Source of the DNA: Limnohabitans sp. 63ED37-2
Lineage (GTDB): Bacteria; Pseudomonadota; Gammaproteobacteria; Burkholderiales; Burkholderiaceae_C
Length of the DNA: 64,000 nucleotides
Assembly: GCF_001412535.1 (NCBI RefSeq)
Contig: NZ_CP011774.1
Location: 677,501 to 741,500, forward strand
Direction: 5' to 3'
The notes under the pieces were generated by a model, which was given only the letters and a program-made list of their open reading frames with translations, was not told where the DNA came from and ran no database searches. A program made the position numbers and the translations under genes. Position 1 is the first letter of the stretch. Each line of letters starts with the position of its first letter. Below are positions 1 to 8,110 of the stretch, in pieces.

Positions 1-96
1 ATGGAAATCAAACACATCCTCATCATCATGTTCGTGGTTTTTGGCCTGTTCATGCTGGCCAACTGGTTCAACCGCCCCAAGCGCCCACGCAAGTAA
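1..96 (+). CDS. small membrane ORF (31 aa), possibly the 3' end of a longer gene
   Basis: The reading frame starts with ATG at the first base of the window and ends with TAA at 94-96. It gives 31 residues: one hydrophobic segment (about residues 5-21) followed by a basic tail rich in Arg, Lys and Pro. Because the window edge coincides with the ATG, this could be either a complete mini membrane protein or the C-terminal end of a longer protein that begins outside. A strong terminator follows 35 bp downstream, so something is transcribed rightward here. Function is not recognisable. Confidence 0.4.
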   Translation: MEIKHILIIMFVVFGLFMLANWFNRPKRPRK

Positions 97-111
97 AGCG
101 CCCCGTGCCCA

Positions 112-131
112 GGGCTTTTGCAAAAAAGCCC
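112..131 (+). terminator. U-rich hairpin after the 31-aa ORF
   Basis: GGGCTTTT and AAAAAAGCCC pair around a GC loop immediately before the larger bidirectional terminator. It may be part of the same termination zone. Confidence 0.35.
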
Positions 132-171
132 GCCCACAAAAAAGCCGCTGTGAAGCGGCTTTTTTGTGGGC
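132..171. terminator. bidirectional rho-independent terminator
   Basis: Two perfectly complementary 18-base arms (132-149 and 154-171) enclose a GTGA loop. The stem has a GC core (AGCCGCT) and A/T tracts on both sides, so it can end transcription from the 31-aa ORF on the plus strand and from the RNA-binding-protein gene on the minus strand. Confidence 0.9.
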
Positions 172-183
172 GACTGAAACTGA

Positions 184-477
184 TCAGTTGCGTGTGTCGC
201 GGTAACCGCTGCCGTAGCCGGTGCTCGGCTCTTTGGGCTTGGAGATGTTCACCACGATCGAGCGACCGCTGACCGACATGCCGTTCAGGCCGGTGATGGC
301 CGCTTGGGCTTCTTCCGCGCTGGACATTTCCACAAAGGCGAAACCTTTGGAGCGGCCGGTGTCGCGGTCCATCATGACTTTGGCCGACATCACGCCGCCA
401 AACTCAGAAAAGTTTTGACGCAAGCTGGCGTCGTCGATGGTGTAGGGCAGGTTGCCCACGTAAATTTTGCTGCTCAT
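184..477 (-). CDS. RNA recognition motif (RRM) RNA-binding protein
   Basis: The 97-residue protein is a single RRM domain with a short Gly/Arg-rich tail. The RNP-2 motif IYVGNL is at residues 5-10 and the RNP-1 motif KGFAFVEM at about residues 44-51, with the aromatic residues that stack on RNA bases. Such small bacterial RRM proteins (often cold-shock or stress induced, as in cyanobacteria and proteobacteria) bind single-stranded RNA; their targets here are unknown. The gene is monocistronic, ends at a strong bidirectional terminator, and has a long upstream region with a good promoter about 530 bp away. It marks the left boundary of the photosynthesis genes; whether it regulates them cannot be told from sequence. 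Confidence 0.92.
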   Translation of the reverse strand: MSSKIYVGNLPYTIDDASLRQNFSEFGGVMSAKVMMDRDTGRSKGFAFVEMSSAEEAQAAITGLNGMSVSGRSIVVNISKPKEPSTGYGSGYRDTRN

Positions 478-596
478 GGTTGAGCCTTTCAGAGAGGTCG
501 CGTGGCAGCTTCAAAACGAAGCCGACATGCAGGGAAAAGCGGATTCTTGGCAGTTGCCGAGAGGCCGCAGGGAAACGCGCCAAGGGCCGTGAGGCC

Positions 597-974
597 TTAA
601 CGCATTTGTTCGGAGCTGGGGCTGTTTTGCAGCCAATCGCGCGTGGTGTCGAGGACGCGGCGCGCAGCATGTTGGGTGAAAGCACAAGCCGTGTGGTGCA
701 GGGCGGGCATCAGGTCCAGGCCTTGCAGAGCAGGGCGGGCCTGACGCAAAGCCGTGGCAGCGGTTGTTCGGCCAAGGCCGGTGCAAAAAGGGTGTGTCGA
801 GGGCAAAGCGACCGGGGAGCCCGTGCGGGTGGTAATCGGGGAAATCAAAATCAATCGAGTCGCAAACCATCCAGGGGCTTGCGCAGAGCTGTGAGAAAAA
901 TGCCGAGACCTGCAGCTCAACAGGAGATGGTGTTCGAAGTCAATCGATGCTTGTGCAGACGCCTTGTGAGCCAT
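597..974 (-). CDS. doubtful ORF or gene remnant in a 683-bp gap
   Basis: The stretch 478-1160 contains no recognisable gene. On the minus strand an open frame runs to a TAA at 597. Its last 60 codons use the same preferred codons as neighbouring genes (CTG, GCC, CAA, ACC) and read like protein, ending in SSEQMR. Upstream of about 780, however, the neighbouring frame (MVCDSIDFDF, from 870) looks more protein-like, which would imply a frameshift and a decayed gene. No family is recognised and no clear ribosome binding site precedes the ATG at 974. An alternative reading is that the whole segment is a long 5' leader of the RRM gene. Confidence 0.25.
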   Translation of the reverse strand: MAHKASAQASIDFEHHLLLSCRSRHFSHSSAQAPGWFATRLILISPITTRTGSPVALPSTHPFCTGLGRTTAATALRQARPALQGLDLMPALHHTACAFTQHAARRVLDTTRDWLQNSPSSEQMR

Positions 975-1013
975 CTGCTTGTTGCTTACGCGGGTGTCGC
1001 AAAACAAGATGAC

Positions 1014-1042
1014 ATTATATTTCCGAATGAAATAAAAGTCAA
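1014..1042 (-). promoter_or_regulatory. sigma70-type promoter reading toward the RRM gene
   Basis: On the minus strand TTGACT (1037-1042) is followed after exactly 17 bp by a perfect TATAAT (1014-1019). Transcription would start near 1007 and run through the gene-poor gap to the RRM gene at 477, or serve the doubtful ORF between them. The flanks are AT-rich in an otherwise GC-rich region. Confidence 0.7.
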
Positions 1043-1160
1043 ATTTTTTATTTCCAACAGTTTGAAAGACGTTAAGGTCTGTTCACCACGTGGCGCACCA
1101 AGAAGAGCGACAGCACTCAAATGGTCAGGCCGATTGGCGCGTCCAGCACTTGATTGGCAT

Positions 1161-1604
1161 TCAACCCGCAGGCAGCCGAATCGGCTGCCCCATTTCCAAC
1201 AAGTCCAGCACCTGCTGCATGACCTGCGGGCCTGAGGCGGAGTAGGGGTCGAAGTCGGGGTGGTGCAACCGCACCATGGGATCGTCCACCGACAGGTGCA
1301 CCAGCGCCATGGACCATTGGCTAAAGCGGCGTTCGTGGATTTCTTCGTAGTGCAGGATTTCCACGTCCTGGTGGCGTGTGTCGGCGCTGATGCGGCTGTA
1401 CAAGGCATTCACGCGGCTGCGTTCGCCCTCAATCACCTGAAAGAAAAAGCCTTGACCTTGGCACAGCACCCCGGTGATGCCTTGCGCGGGGTTGTTGGCT
1501 TGCGCTTGCGCCAGGATGGTGGTGGTCATCGTGGTGGTTTGTGGGCCAACGGCGCGGCTCACGTACAGCAGGCGCACATTGATGCTGTGGCTGGGCACCC
1601 TCAT
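1161..1604 (-). CDS. BLUF-domain blue-light sensor, coupled to crtB
   Basis: This 147-residue protein is a stand-alone BLUF (sensor of blue light using FAD) domain of about 95 residues with a short C-terminal helical tail and no output domain. The flavin-site residues are present: Tyr14 in LLYVS, Asn37/38 before GITGVL, Gln56 in FFQVIEG, and Trp97 and Met99 in FSQWSM. The ATG overlaps the crtB stop as ATGA, so it is the last gene of the 15-gene bch-puh-crt run and probably translationally coupled. Short BLUF proteins signal through protein-protein contacts; in Rhodobacter the BLUF protein AppA antagonises PpsR. By position I infer a role in light control of pigment genes, but its partner cannot be read from sequence. 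Confidence 0.93.
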   Translation of the reverse strand: MRVPSHSINVRLLYVSRAVGPQTTTMTTTILAQAQANNPAQGITGVLCQGQGFFFQVIEGERSRVNALYSRISADTRHQDVEILHYEEIHERRFSQWSMALVHLSVDDPMVRLHHPDFDPYSASGPQVMQQVLDLLEMGQPIRLPAG

Positions 1605-2695
1605 GGGTTTTGACGCAGTGCGTTGCGGTCCAGGCGCTCGGTTTCGCGGCGCTCAAACAAGTTCAGCATCCAGGCCACGCGCTGGGGCATGGCCCGGTTT
1701 GGAAAGTACGCTTTGTTGCCGGTTTGCTGGGCGGCGTCGCGGCAGCCTTGCACCAGGCCCACGATGGCGGCCAGTGGCGCGGGGCTGTGGTCGGCCACTC
1801 GGATCCAGTGCACCTGGGTCCAGGCGCTGGCCAGCAGCATGAGCTTGCGCGTGGTGCTGACCACCGTGCGTTTGTTCACCGAGTCCAGGCCTTCGCGGCG
1901 CAGCTGATGGCCGATTTCGGCGTAGATCATGCTGGCCGCGCAAATGGCGGCGCGACAGTCGGGCGGCAGGGCGGCAATGCCCGAATGTGCTTGTTTGTAG
2001 AGGCGATCGGCTTCGTCGAGCAAACGCGCCACCACACTGGCGATGGCAGGGGTGAAGCTGGGCTCGGCCATCCAGGCTTCGGGTTGCACACCTGCTTCGA
2101 TCAGCCAGCGGCGCGGCAGGTACAGGCGGCCGATGCTGGCGTCGTGCCCCACGTCGCGGGCAATGTTGGTCAGCTGCATGGCCACGCCCAGCTCGCAGGC
2201 GCGGGCCAAGGTGTCCATGCTTTGTGGGCCCATGATCCAGCTCATCATCGCGCCCACACTGCCCGCCACGCGGGCGCCATAGGCGTGCAGGTCTTCGATG
2301 CTGTCGTAAGTGCGGCCCCCGGCGTCCCAGGCAAAGCCTTCGATGAGTGCGTCCAGCAAATGGCGAGGCAGTTTGTACTGCTGCACCACCAGGCTCAGCG
2401 CGTGGTCTTCCACATGGTCGTGAGGGGTGCCCGCATAGATGGCGTCCAGGCGCTCTTGCAGCACATCGAGTGGTGTATCGCCCGCAGCGGCTTCGTCCAC
2501 CAGGTCGTCGGCTACGCGGCAAAACGCGTACAAAGCGATGGCCGCTGTGCGCACCCGCGGCGGCAGCAAGCGGCTGGCCGCAAAAAAGGTTTTGGAGCCG
2601 CCCTGCATCATGGCCACGCAGGCTTGCAGGTCCTGCGAGTCGAAGTCGAGTTCTTGCAAACTCACAGCGTTCGGGGTGCGATCAGGCGTTGACAT
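1601..2695 (-). CDS. crtB: phytoene synthase CrtB
   Basis: CrtB condenses two geranylgeranyl diphosphates head-to-head to 15-cis-phytoene, the first C40 step of carotenoid synthesis. The 364-residue protein is a squalene/phytoene synthase. The first Asp-rich motif is DDLVDE, near residue 63 in FCRVADDLVDE, and the second is in LTNIARDVGHD, with the LYLPRRWL segment after it. The start is taken at 2695 (MSTPDRTP), which overlaps the crtI end by 14 bp; longer in-frame starts lie entirely inside crtI. The C-terminal tail beyond the catalytic fold is somewhat extended. It follows crtI and is followed by an overlapping BLUF gene. Confidence 0.95.
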   Translation of the reverse strand: MSTPDRTPNAVSLQELDFDSQDLQACVAMMQGGSKTFFAASRLLPPRVRTAAIALYAFCRVADDLVDEAAAGDTPLDVLQERLDAIYAGTPHDHVEDHALSLVVQQYKLPRHLLDALIEGFAWDAGGRTYDSIEDLHAYGARVAGSVGAMMSWIMGPQSMDTLARACELGVAMQLTNIARDVGHDASIGRLYLPRRWLIEAGVQPEAWMAEPSFTPAIASVVARLLDEADRLYKQAHSGIAALPPDCRAAICAASMIYAEIGHQLRREGLDSVNKRTVVSTTRKLMLLASAWTQVHWIRVADHSPAPLAAIVGLVQGCRDAAQQTGNKAYFPNRAMPQRVAWMLNLFERRETERLDRNALRQNP

Positions 2696-4253
2696 GGGGG
2701 ACCACCGTTTCCAAAGCTTTGGCCGACATGAGCACACCCGGCACGCCCGCGCCCGGGTGGGTGCTGGCACCCACCACAAACAGGCCCGGCACATCTTCGC
2801 TGCGGTTGTGCGGACGGAACCACGCGCTTTGCAGCAGCAGGGGTTCCAGGCCAAAGCCCGCGCCTTTGTAGGACCACAGGTTGTCCTGAAAATCCTGCGG
2901 CGTGCTGACCTTGCTGGTCACGATGCAGTCACGCAGGCCGGGCAGCACGCTGGCCTCCAGGCTCTCGGCAATCGCCGCGCGGTAGGTCTCGGCAAAGGCG
3001 GGCCAGTCGGTGCCGCTGTCCAGGTGCGGCACAGGGGAGAGCACATAAAAGGTGTCGCAGCCTTCTGGCGCCAGCGAAGGGTCGGTCGCGGTGGGGCGGT
3101 GCAGATACAGGCTGAAGTCCTCGGCCAGCTTGTGCTTGTTGAAGATGTCTTGCAGCAAGCCTTTGTAGCGCGGGCCCAGCACCATCATGTGGTGCGGCAC
3201 GTCTTTGTACTGCTTTGAGGTGCCGAAGTACCAGACAAACAGGCCCATGGAGTATTTTCCTTGAGCAATTTTGCGGTCGGTCCACACGCGGCGGTGCTGC
3301 GGTGCCACCAGGTTCTTGTAGGTCCAAGCGGTGTCGCCGTTGCTCACCACGATGTCGGCGGGTATAAATTCACCGTTTTGCAATTCGACGCCACAGGCAC
3401 GGCCGTTTTCGATGCGGATTTGTGTGACGGGTGCGTTGCAGCGCAACGGCACACCGCGCTCTTGCAGCAGGCCCACCAGACCCTTCACGATCGCTCCGGT
3501 GCCGCCCATGGCCGAGTGAACACCCCAGGTGCGCTCTAGCGAATTGATGAGCGCATAAGCACAGGTCACGGCAAAGGGATTGCCACCGATCAACAGCGGG
3601 TGAAAGCTCATCACGATGCGCAGCTTGTCGTTGCGCATGTGTTTGGCCACCAGGCTGTAGAGGCTGCGCCAAGCGCCCATGCGCAAAAAGTCAGGGATGG
3701 CCGCCATCAGGTCGCTGACCTTGTCAAAAGCCATGTCGCCCATGCCTTCAAAACCCAGGGTTTTGCAGCGCTCGGCTTCTTCCAAAAAGCGTTCGTAGCC
3801 GGGAAGGTCATCGGGTTCAAAGCGGGCGACTTCGGCGCGCATGTGCTCGGGGTCGCCGTTGTAGTCGAACCAAGTGCCGTCGGAAAATCGCACGCGGTAA
3901 AACGGGTCCATGGCCACCAGTTTCACGTCGTCTGAAAAACTTTTGCCACACAGCGCCCACAGCTCTTCAAGCAAAAAGGGCGCGGTGATGATGGTCGGGC
4001 CCGCATCAAAAGTGAAACCGTCTTGGTGGTGCACATAGGCGCGGCCACCGGGGGCATCGAGTTTTTCAAAGACCTTGACCTCATAGTCCTTGACGCTCAG
4101 GCGAATCGCGGCGGCCAGCCCGCCAAAGCCACTGCCAATGACCACCGCCACCGGGCGCTGGCGCATCGTGGAAGGCTTCGTCAGCTCTGGGCCTGCCGGT
4201 GCTGTGGGAATGCCGAAACCTTCGGTGCGGTAAGCATGGGTGGTGGTGTTCAT
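2682..4253 (-). CDS. crtI: phytoene desaturase CrtI
   Basis: CrtI is an FAD-dependent membrane-associated desaturase that converts phytoene stepwise to neurosporene or lycopene for spheroidene- or spirilloxanthin-type carotenoids. The 523-residue protein has an N-terminal Rossmann motif GSGFGGLAAAIRL, the typical FDAGPTIIT segment, and the C-terminal carotene-desaturase signature around GLFVVGASTHPGAGVPGV. The start at 4253 (MNTTTHAY) lies 8 bp after the puhE stop; an extended frame would overlap puhE. How many desaturation steps it performs cannot be decided from sequence, and later carotenoid genes (crtC, crtD, crtE, crtF, crtA) are absent from the window. Confidence 0.96.
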   Translation of the reverse strand: MNTTTHAYRTEGFGIPTAPAGPELTKPSTMRQRPVAVVIGSGFGGLAAAIRLSVKDYEVKVFEKLDAPGGRAYVHHQDGFTFDAGPTIITAPFLLEELWALCGKSFSDDVKLVAMDPFYRVRFSDGTWFDYNGDPEHMRAEVARFEPDDLPGYERFLEEAERCKTLGFEGMGDMAFDKVSDLMAAIPDFLRMGAWRSLYSLVAKHMRNDKLRIVMSFHPLLIGGNPFAVTCAYALINSLERTWGVHSAMGGTGAIVKGLVGLLQERGVPLRCNAPVTQIRIENGRACGVELQNGEFIPADIVVSNGDTAWTYKNLVAPQHRRVWTDRKIAQGKYSMGLFVWYFGTSKQYKDVPHHMMVLGPRYKGLLQDIFNKHKLAEDFSLYLHRPTATDPSLAPEGCDTFYVLSPVPHLDSGTDWPAFAETYRAAIAESLEASVLPGLRDCIVTSKVSTPQDFQDNLWSYKGAGFGLEPLLLQSAWFRPHNRSEDVPGLFVVGASTHPGAGVPGVLMSAKALETVVPHVNA

Positions 4254-4261
4254 GGGGGCCT

Positions 4262-5047
4262 TCAAGGGGGTGTGGTCAAAGCCGGTTTGGTGGTCTGGCC
4301 CATGGCCCAACCCCACAGCCGCTCCAGTGGCCAAGGAAAAATCATGATGACGTGTTCAACAATCGCAAGGCCCAGCAGCGTGGCCAGCATGACCCAGCCG
4401 GTGGTGATGGCCACTGCGCCTTGCTGGGCGAGCCAGACCAGCCAGAACCAGGTGCCCATGGCCACGCCCATCGAGAGCACGAACCACAGGGACATGCCGC
4501 GAGTGGTTCGGAAATAACTGGCCAGGTACTTGAGGTGATCGGGCAGGTATTGCGCGCCGTTTTGGGGCACGCCAAAAAACAAATTCAGTTTGGCCGACAG
4601 GCGCATGCACCACAGCAGCGCAAAGGTGCAAATGGCCACATGGCTGGGCCGACTCTCCTGCATCCACCACAGCACGGCGAAGTTGGCCAGCAAAGCCAGC
4701 TCGTGGTAGAGCATGACCTGCACCGATTGCACAAAACGCGGCCAACCTGTGGTGCCGGGAACTAACGGAATTTTTCGCGGACCGGTGATCCAGCCGGTCA
4801 AAAAGGCCAGCTCGTGCCAGCCCCACATCAGGATCACGCTGCCAAAGGCGAGGTAGGCGTTGAACACACTGACCTCTTGCATGCTGTGGGCCACGCCCCA
4901 AAAACTCAAAGCCAAAAGCACCGTCCAGCCGGCCAGGCTGAAACGGAAGCTGCGCGCAGGCAGCCGGTCGAGCCACAAAATCACGCCCGTGCCGAGCCAC
5001 CAGCACAGGGCCGTGAAAACGCAAGCCCAGACGACTTCATTCACCAT
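4262..5047 (-). CDS. puhE: photosynthetic complex assembly protein PuhE
   Basis: The 261-residue integral membrane protein has about seven hydrophobic segments and matches the PuhE family (DUF3623, 'photosynthetic complex assembly protein 2'), found only with photosynthesis clusters. Recognisable segments are WGWHELAFLTGWITGPRK in the middle and FFGVPQNGAQYLPDHL, typical of the family. In Rhodobacter capsulatus PuhE influences reaction-centre and light-harvesting assembly and bacteriochlorophyll levels. Its ATG (5047) lies inside the acsF end (7-bp overlap), and crtI follows after 8 bp, so it is an internal gene of the bchF-to-BLUF run. Confidence 0.92.
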   Translation of the reverse strand: MVNEVVWACVFTALCWWLGTGVILWLDRLPARSFRFSLAGWTVLLALSFWGVAHSMQEVSVFNAYLAFGSVILMWGWHELAFLTGWITGPRKIPLVPGTTGWPRFVQSVQVMLYHELALLANFAVLWWMQESRPSHVAICTFALLWCMRLSAKLNLFFGVPQNGAQYLPDHLKYLASYFRTTRGMSLWFVLSMGVAMGTWFWLVWLAQQGAVAITTGWVMLATLLGLAIVEHVIMIFPWPLERLWGWAMGQTTKPALTTPP

Positions 5048-6123
5048 GCCGGTTCCATGCGCACCTGGGGCGACAGGTCTTGGGCAATGACGGGCATGAA
5101 GTACAGACGCGCAAACGTGGCGGCGGCTTTGACAGCGTACACGCCTTGCTGCAATTTACCCACCACGCCGCCACGCGCCTTGGCTTTTGCAATGCCTTGC
5201 GACAAGGTAAATAGGCGCTCCAGACCACGGCGGAAGTCGGGGTTGTCGGTGTCGAGCGCCAGCGGGAAGACCTGTTTGGTGATCTCGGTGGTGATGCGGA
5301 ACACCTGGTAGTCGTACTCACTTGAATCCAGACCCATGGCTTCGTGCAGCATGGGACGGGTGTGGTCGCGCACATACATGGTGGCGTAAACGGCCAGCAA
5401 GAAAAAGCGAATCCAGAGCTTGTTGCCGCCGCTCAGCAACTTGGGGTTGGCACGCATGATGAGCGCAAACGATTCGCCGTGGCGGAACTCGTCGTTGCAC
5501 CACAGCTCGAACCAGCGAAAGATGGGGTGAAAGCGTTTTTCGGGGTGCTTTTCGAGCTGCCGGAAGATGGTGATGTAACGCGCGTAGCCGATTTTTTCGG
5601 ACAGGTAGGTCGCGTAGTAAATGTATTTGGGCTTGAAGAAGGTGTACTTCTTGGTGCGCTTCAAGTTGCCCAGGTCAATGCCTAAGTTGAAGTCGCGCAG
5701 CGACAGGTTGATGAACCCTGCATGGCGTGATTCGTCGCGTGCCAAGTAGGTCATGAGTTGCTTGATGTCGGGATTGGTGACGTTCTTGCGGATCTCGTTG
5801 TAGAGCACACAACCGGAAAACTCCGACGTGAGGGAGCTGACCAAAAAGTCCATGAACTCCTGGCGCATCTCGGGCGAGAGGCTGGCCATGCCCGAAGCCA
5901 CTTCCCCTGCAAACGCCTCATCGCGCTGAAAGTGGTCGTGGTTGTTGTCGCCCTCGTACTCGGCCATCATCTTGTCCCATTCGGCACGCACCGGCTCGAC
6001 GCTGATCCGGTCCATGGCCGCGAAGTCGGTGGTGTAGAAACGCGGGCTGATCATGTCGTCGTGCACCGCCTTTTTGTTGGCGTCTTCAGCGGTGTTGATG
6101 GTGTGGACAACGGTGGCGGTCAT
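5041..6123 (-). CDS. acsF: oxidative Mg-protoporphyrin IX monomethyl ester cyclase AcsF
   Basis: AcsF forms the isocyclic ring E of bacteriochlorophyll using O2. The 360-residue protein is a di-iron carboxylate oxygenase: Glu in TSEFSG, the E-x-x-H of RDESRH, and a second set in CNDEFRHGES supply the iron ligands. The start at 6123 follows a GGAG sequence six bases upstream; an ATG 27 bp earlier lacks one. No radical-SAM cyclase (bchE) is present in the window, which fits an aerobic phototroph. It sits between puhC and puhE, as in the puhABC-acsF-puhE order of other purple bacteria. Confidence 0.97.
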   Translation of the reverse strand: MTATVVHTINTAEDANKKAVHDDMISPRFYTTDFAAMDRISVEPVRAEWDKMMAEYEGDNNHDHFQRDEAFAGEVASGMASLSPEMRQEFMDFLVSSLTSEFSGCVLYNEIRKNVTNPDIKQLMTYLARDESRHAGFINLSLRDFNLGIDLGNLKRTKKYTFFKPKYIYYATYLSEKIGYARYITIFRQLEKHPEKRFHPIFRWFELWCNDEFRHGESFALIMRANPKLLSGGNKLWIRFFLLAVYATMYVRDHTRPMLHEAMGLDSSEYDYQVFRITTEITKQVFPLALDTDNPDFRRGLERLFTLSQGIAKAKARGGVVGKLQQGVYAVKAAATFARLYFMPVIAQDLSPQVRMEPAW

Positions 6124-6152
6124 GGGGTTCTCCGGTGCAGAAAATTTCAAAT

Positions 6153-6635
6153 TCAGGGGGCTGTTGGGCCGGCTAGTCTGAGACTGGCAAACACCGCCGC
6201 ATTGCTGGGGCCAAACGATTCCAGGTCAATGCGCTGGCCGGTGCTGGGGTCTTGCAGCGTCAGGCGGCCGTCGGTGCGGCCGATCAACAAAAAGGGCGCT
6301 TCTTTGCCCAGGCTTTCACGCTGGCGTTCACGGGCCAGTGCCCGCAAGGTGCTGCGCAAAAAGCCTTGCTCGCCAGAAAAAAGGGCCACCTGCTGGCCGG
6401 TGCGGTGGTCCAGCACGGCGATGTCGCCGCTGGGCAGGTCGCGGAACTGCAGGTCGCGCTGCCATTGCACGGCGGCGTCGGGCGTGCGCGGGTCCAGGCC
6501 CGACCAGCGGGCCAGGCCCACGGCCACCAGCATGGCCAGCAGCATCACACCGATCCAGGCCATGGGCCGGTTCAGGCCTTGGGTCTGAGGTGTTTGGCGG
6601 CCGGGCTGCCAGTCGTGTTGGGGCAGGGTGTTCAT
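6153..6635 (-). CDS. puhC: photosynthetic complex assembly protein PuhC
   Basis: This 160-residue protein has one N-terminal membrane anchor (roughly residues 27-44, MAWIGVMLLAMLVAVGLARW) and a soluble, presumably periplasmic, domain. It corresponds to PuhC, needed for efficient assembly of the reaction centre-LH1 core in Rhodobacter. The family's pattern of short beta repeats is visible in segments such as RDLQFRDLPSGDIAVLD and GRLTLQDPSTGQRIDLESF. The ATG at 6635 overlaps the puhB stop as ATGA. An upstream in-frame extension would run inside puhB and is rejected. Confidence 0.9.
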   Translation of the reverse strand: MNTLPQHDWQPGRQTPQTQGLNRPMAWIGVMLLAMLVAVGLARWSGLDPRTPDAAVQWQRDLQFRDLPSGDIAVLDHRTGQQVALFSGEQGFLRSTLRALARERQRESLGKEAPFLLIGRTDGRLTLQDPSTGQRIDLESFGPSNAAVFASLRLAGPTAP

Positions 6636-7321
6636 GCCAGCATGCCGTGGTTGGGTGCGTTGGGGCTGCTGACCTGCGCAGCAGAAGGAGAATCCCCCAA
6701 GTGCAGGCTTTGGCCCGCATGCTCGGCACGCCAGAGGCTCAGCAGCAGCTGCCCCACCTCTTGGCTGTCCGATACACAGCGCAAAGTAGGCTGCGGCCGG
6801 GTGATGTGCCAAGCGCGTTGGTGTGGCCACAGGTGGAACCAACCGATTCGGTCTTCGTGGTGTAAAGCCAGCGCGATGTCGCCTGTGCCTGCACTTTGGG
6901 ATTTCAAAGACGCGCCTGCAATGCGTTTAAAGGGCAGGTTGAAGGTCAGCGTGAGCACGATACCGATGCGCATGACCACGCGCTTGTTCGTCAGGGTGTA
7001 CAGCGTGCTGCTTGCCGACAGCCAAGCTGCGCCCACGAGCAGGGCCAAGGCCAGGGTGTAGAGACCGGCGGCCATGACAAGGGGTTTCCAGTCGACCTCT
7101 GTCATGGGCTTCCAGCCAACGCCGCTGTCAGGGGCCGTGAGGTTGATGGCCTGCACCGCGAGCATCACCGCGAAGTACAACGCGACCTTGCGCACATGAA
7201 ACGCGTGGATGGCCAGGCTTTTCCAGTCGGGTGCACCCTGCCAGAGCACACGCTCGCCCTTGGGCAGTGCGCTGGGCAGGCCGGGTGCGGCTTCCCACTC
7301 GTGTTCGTGGGTGGCTCTCAT
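6632..7321 (-). CDS. puhB: photosynthetic complex assembly protein PuhB
   Basis: PuhB is a dimeric membrane protein that assists reaction-centre assembly. The 229-residue product has an N-terminal soluble stretch with LPKGERVLWQG, two to three membrane segments (about residues 48-65 and 83-104), then a bacterial PH-like domain with LYTLTNKRVVMRIGI and NLPFKRIAGASLK, which is the family signature. Start and stop overlap puhA and puhC by ATGA on each side, so the three genes are translationally coupled. Confidence 0.93.
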   Translation of the reverse strand: MRATHEHEWEAAPGLPSALPKGERVLWQGAPDWKSLAIHAFHVRKVALYFAVMLAVQAINLTAPDSGVGWKPMTEVDWKPLVMAAGLYTLALALLVGAAWLSASSTLYTLTNKRVVMRIGIVLTLTFNLPFKRIAGASLKSQSAGTGDIALALHHEDRIGWFHLWPHQRAWHITRPQPTLRCVSDSQEVGQLLLSLWRAEHAGQSLHLGDSPSAAQVSSPNAPNHGMLA

Positions 7322-8082
7322 ATGATGGGTTCCTGGCGCTCAGGGGTCGCATACAAGGTGCCCGCACCGTAGTAGGCGGTGATTTTTTCTTCTTCGAGCA
7401 AGGTGATCTGCTCGTTCGATTTCGTCTGGGGCACGTTCACGAACTGGTGGCCCAAAATGGCCTGCACATGGGTGCCGTCTTTCTTGATGCGTGCAAACGT
7501 CATCGGCAGCAGCACGCGCTTGTCTGAGTTCGCCAATTGCACTTCGGCAAAGCGGAACATCATTTCCATGCGGTCGACCCACAGATCCACCACGGTACCT
7601 GCCAACACCTTGTCAGCGCCCCAAACCGGCAAGCCACGCGGGTCCACGTCTTGTTTGGCCACCGAGTGGTCAGTTGCCACGCGCAGGGGCACGATTTTGG
7701 GGTGACCGTGCGGGTCCGCATCGGGGATGTCGGCGCGCATGGCCCAGGCGCCTGGGCCTACGCCTGCCAAGAGGGGGTCGCCCACGGGCTCCAGGGGTGC
7801 GCCGTTCCAGCCGTGTGTGGGCTGCGCACTGTATTCCCCATCAGGTCGGGCCAAGTCGGGTGACAAGTAGGTGTGTCCGTCTTGTGTCTTGAACGTTTTG
7901 GGTTCGGGCACGGGTGGCCAGCCTTCGATCTTGGGGCCGTTTTCGCGGCCAGAATCCATGGGGTAACCCTCGCGGTGGTTTTCACGCAAGAGGTAATAAA
8001 TCAGCCCCGCAAAGAATGCCCAAAACATGTACAACACGATTTGGGCCACATCGATGTACTGTGTGATTGCGCCTGTTTCCAT
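7318..8082 (-). CDS. puhA: photosynthetic reaction centre H subunit
   Basis: The H subunit caps the cytoplasmic face of the type-II reaction centre and supports proton transfer to quinone QB. The 254-residue protein has one N-terminal transmembrane helix (about residues 11-31, followed by LLRENHREGYP) and a PRC-barrel cytoplasmic domain (about residues 125-245, including DPRGLPVWGADKVLAGTVVD). Length and motifs match PuhA. AAGGAGAAC precedes the ATG by a few bases. The L, M and cytochrome subunits (pufL, pufM, pufC) are not in this window and must lie elsewhere. Confidence 0.97.
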   Translation of the reverse strand: METGAITQYIDVAQIVLYMFWAFFAGLIYYLLRENHREGYPMDSGRENGPKIEGWPPVPEPKTFKTQDGHTYLSPDLARPDGEYSAQPTHGWNGAPLEPVGDPLLAGVGPGAWAMRADIPDADPHGHPKIVPLRVATDHSVAKQDVDPRGLPVWGADKVLAGTVVDLWVDRMEMMFRFAEVQLANSDKRVLLPMTFARIKKDGTHVQAILGHQFVNVPQTKSNEQITLLEEEKITAYYGAGTLYATPERQEPII

Positions 8083-8110
8083 GGCTGTTCTCCTTCAAAA
8101 AATCGGTGCA

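Noticed and set aside
1171..1189. Perfect inverted repeat in the BLUF 3' end, considered as a terminator
   Set aside because: It lies inside the coding sequence and is not followed by a T run on the minus strand.
480..1235. Plus-strand open frame of 251 codons in the RRM-BLUF gap
   Set aside because: The composition is not protein-like, codon preference fits the minus strand better, and it runs into the BLUF gene antisense.
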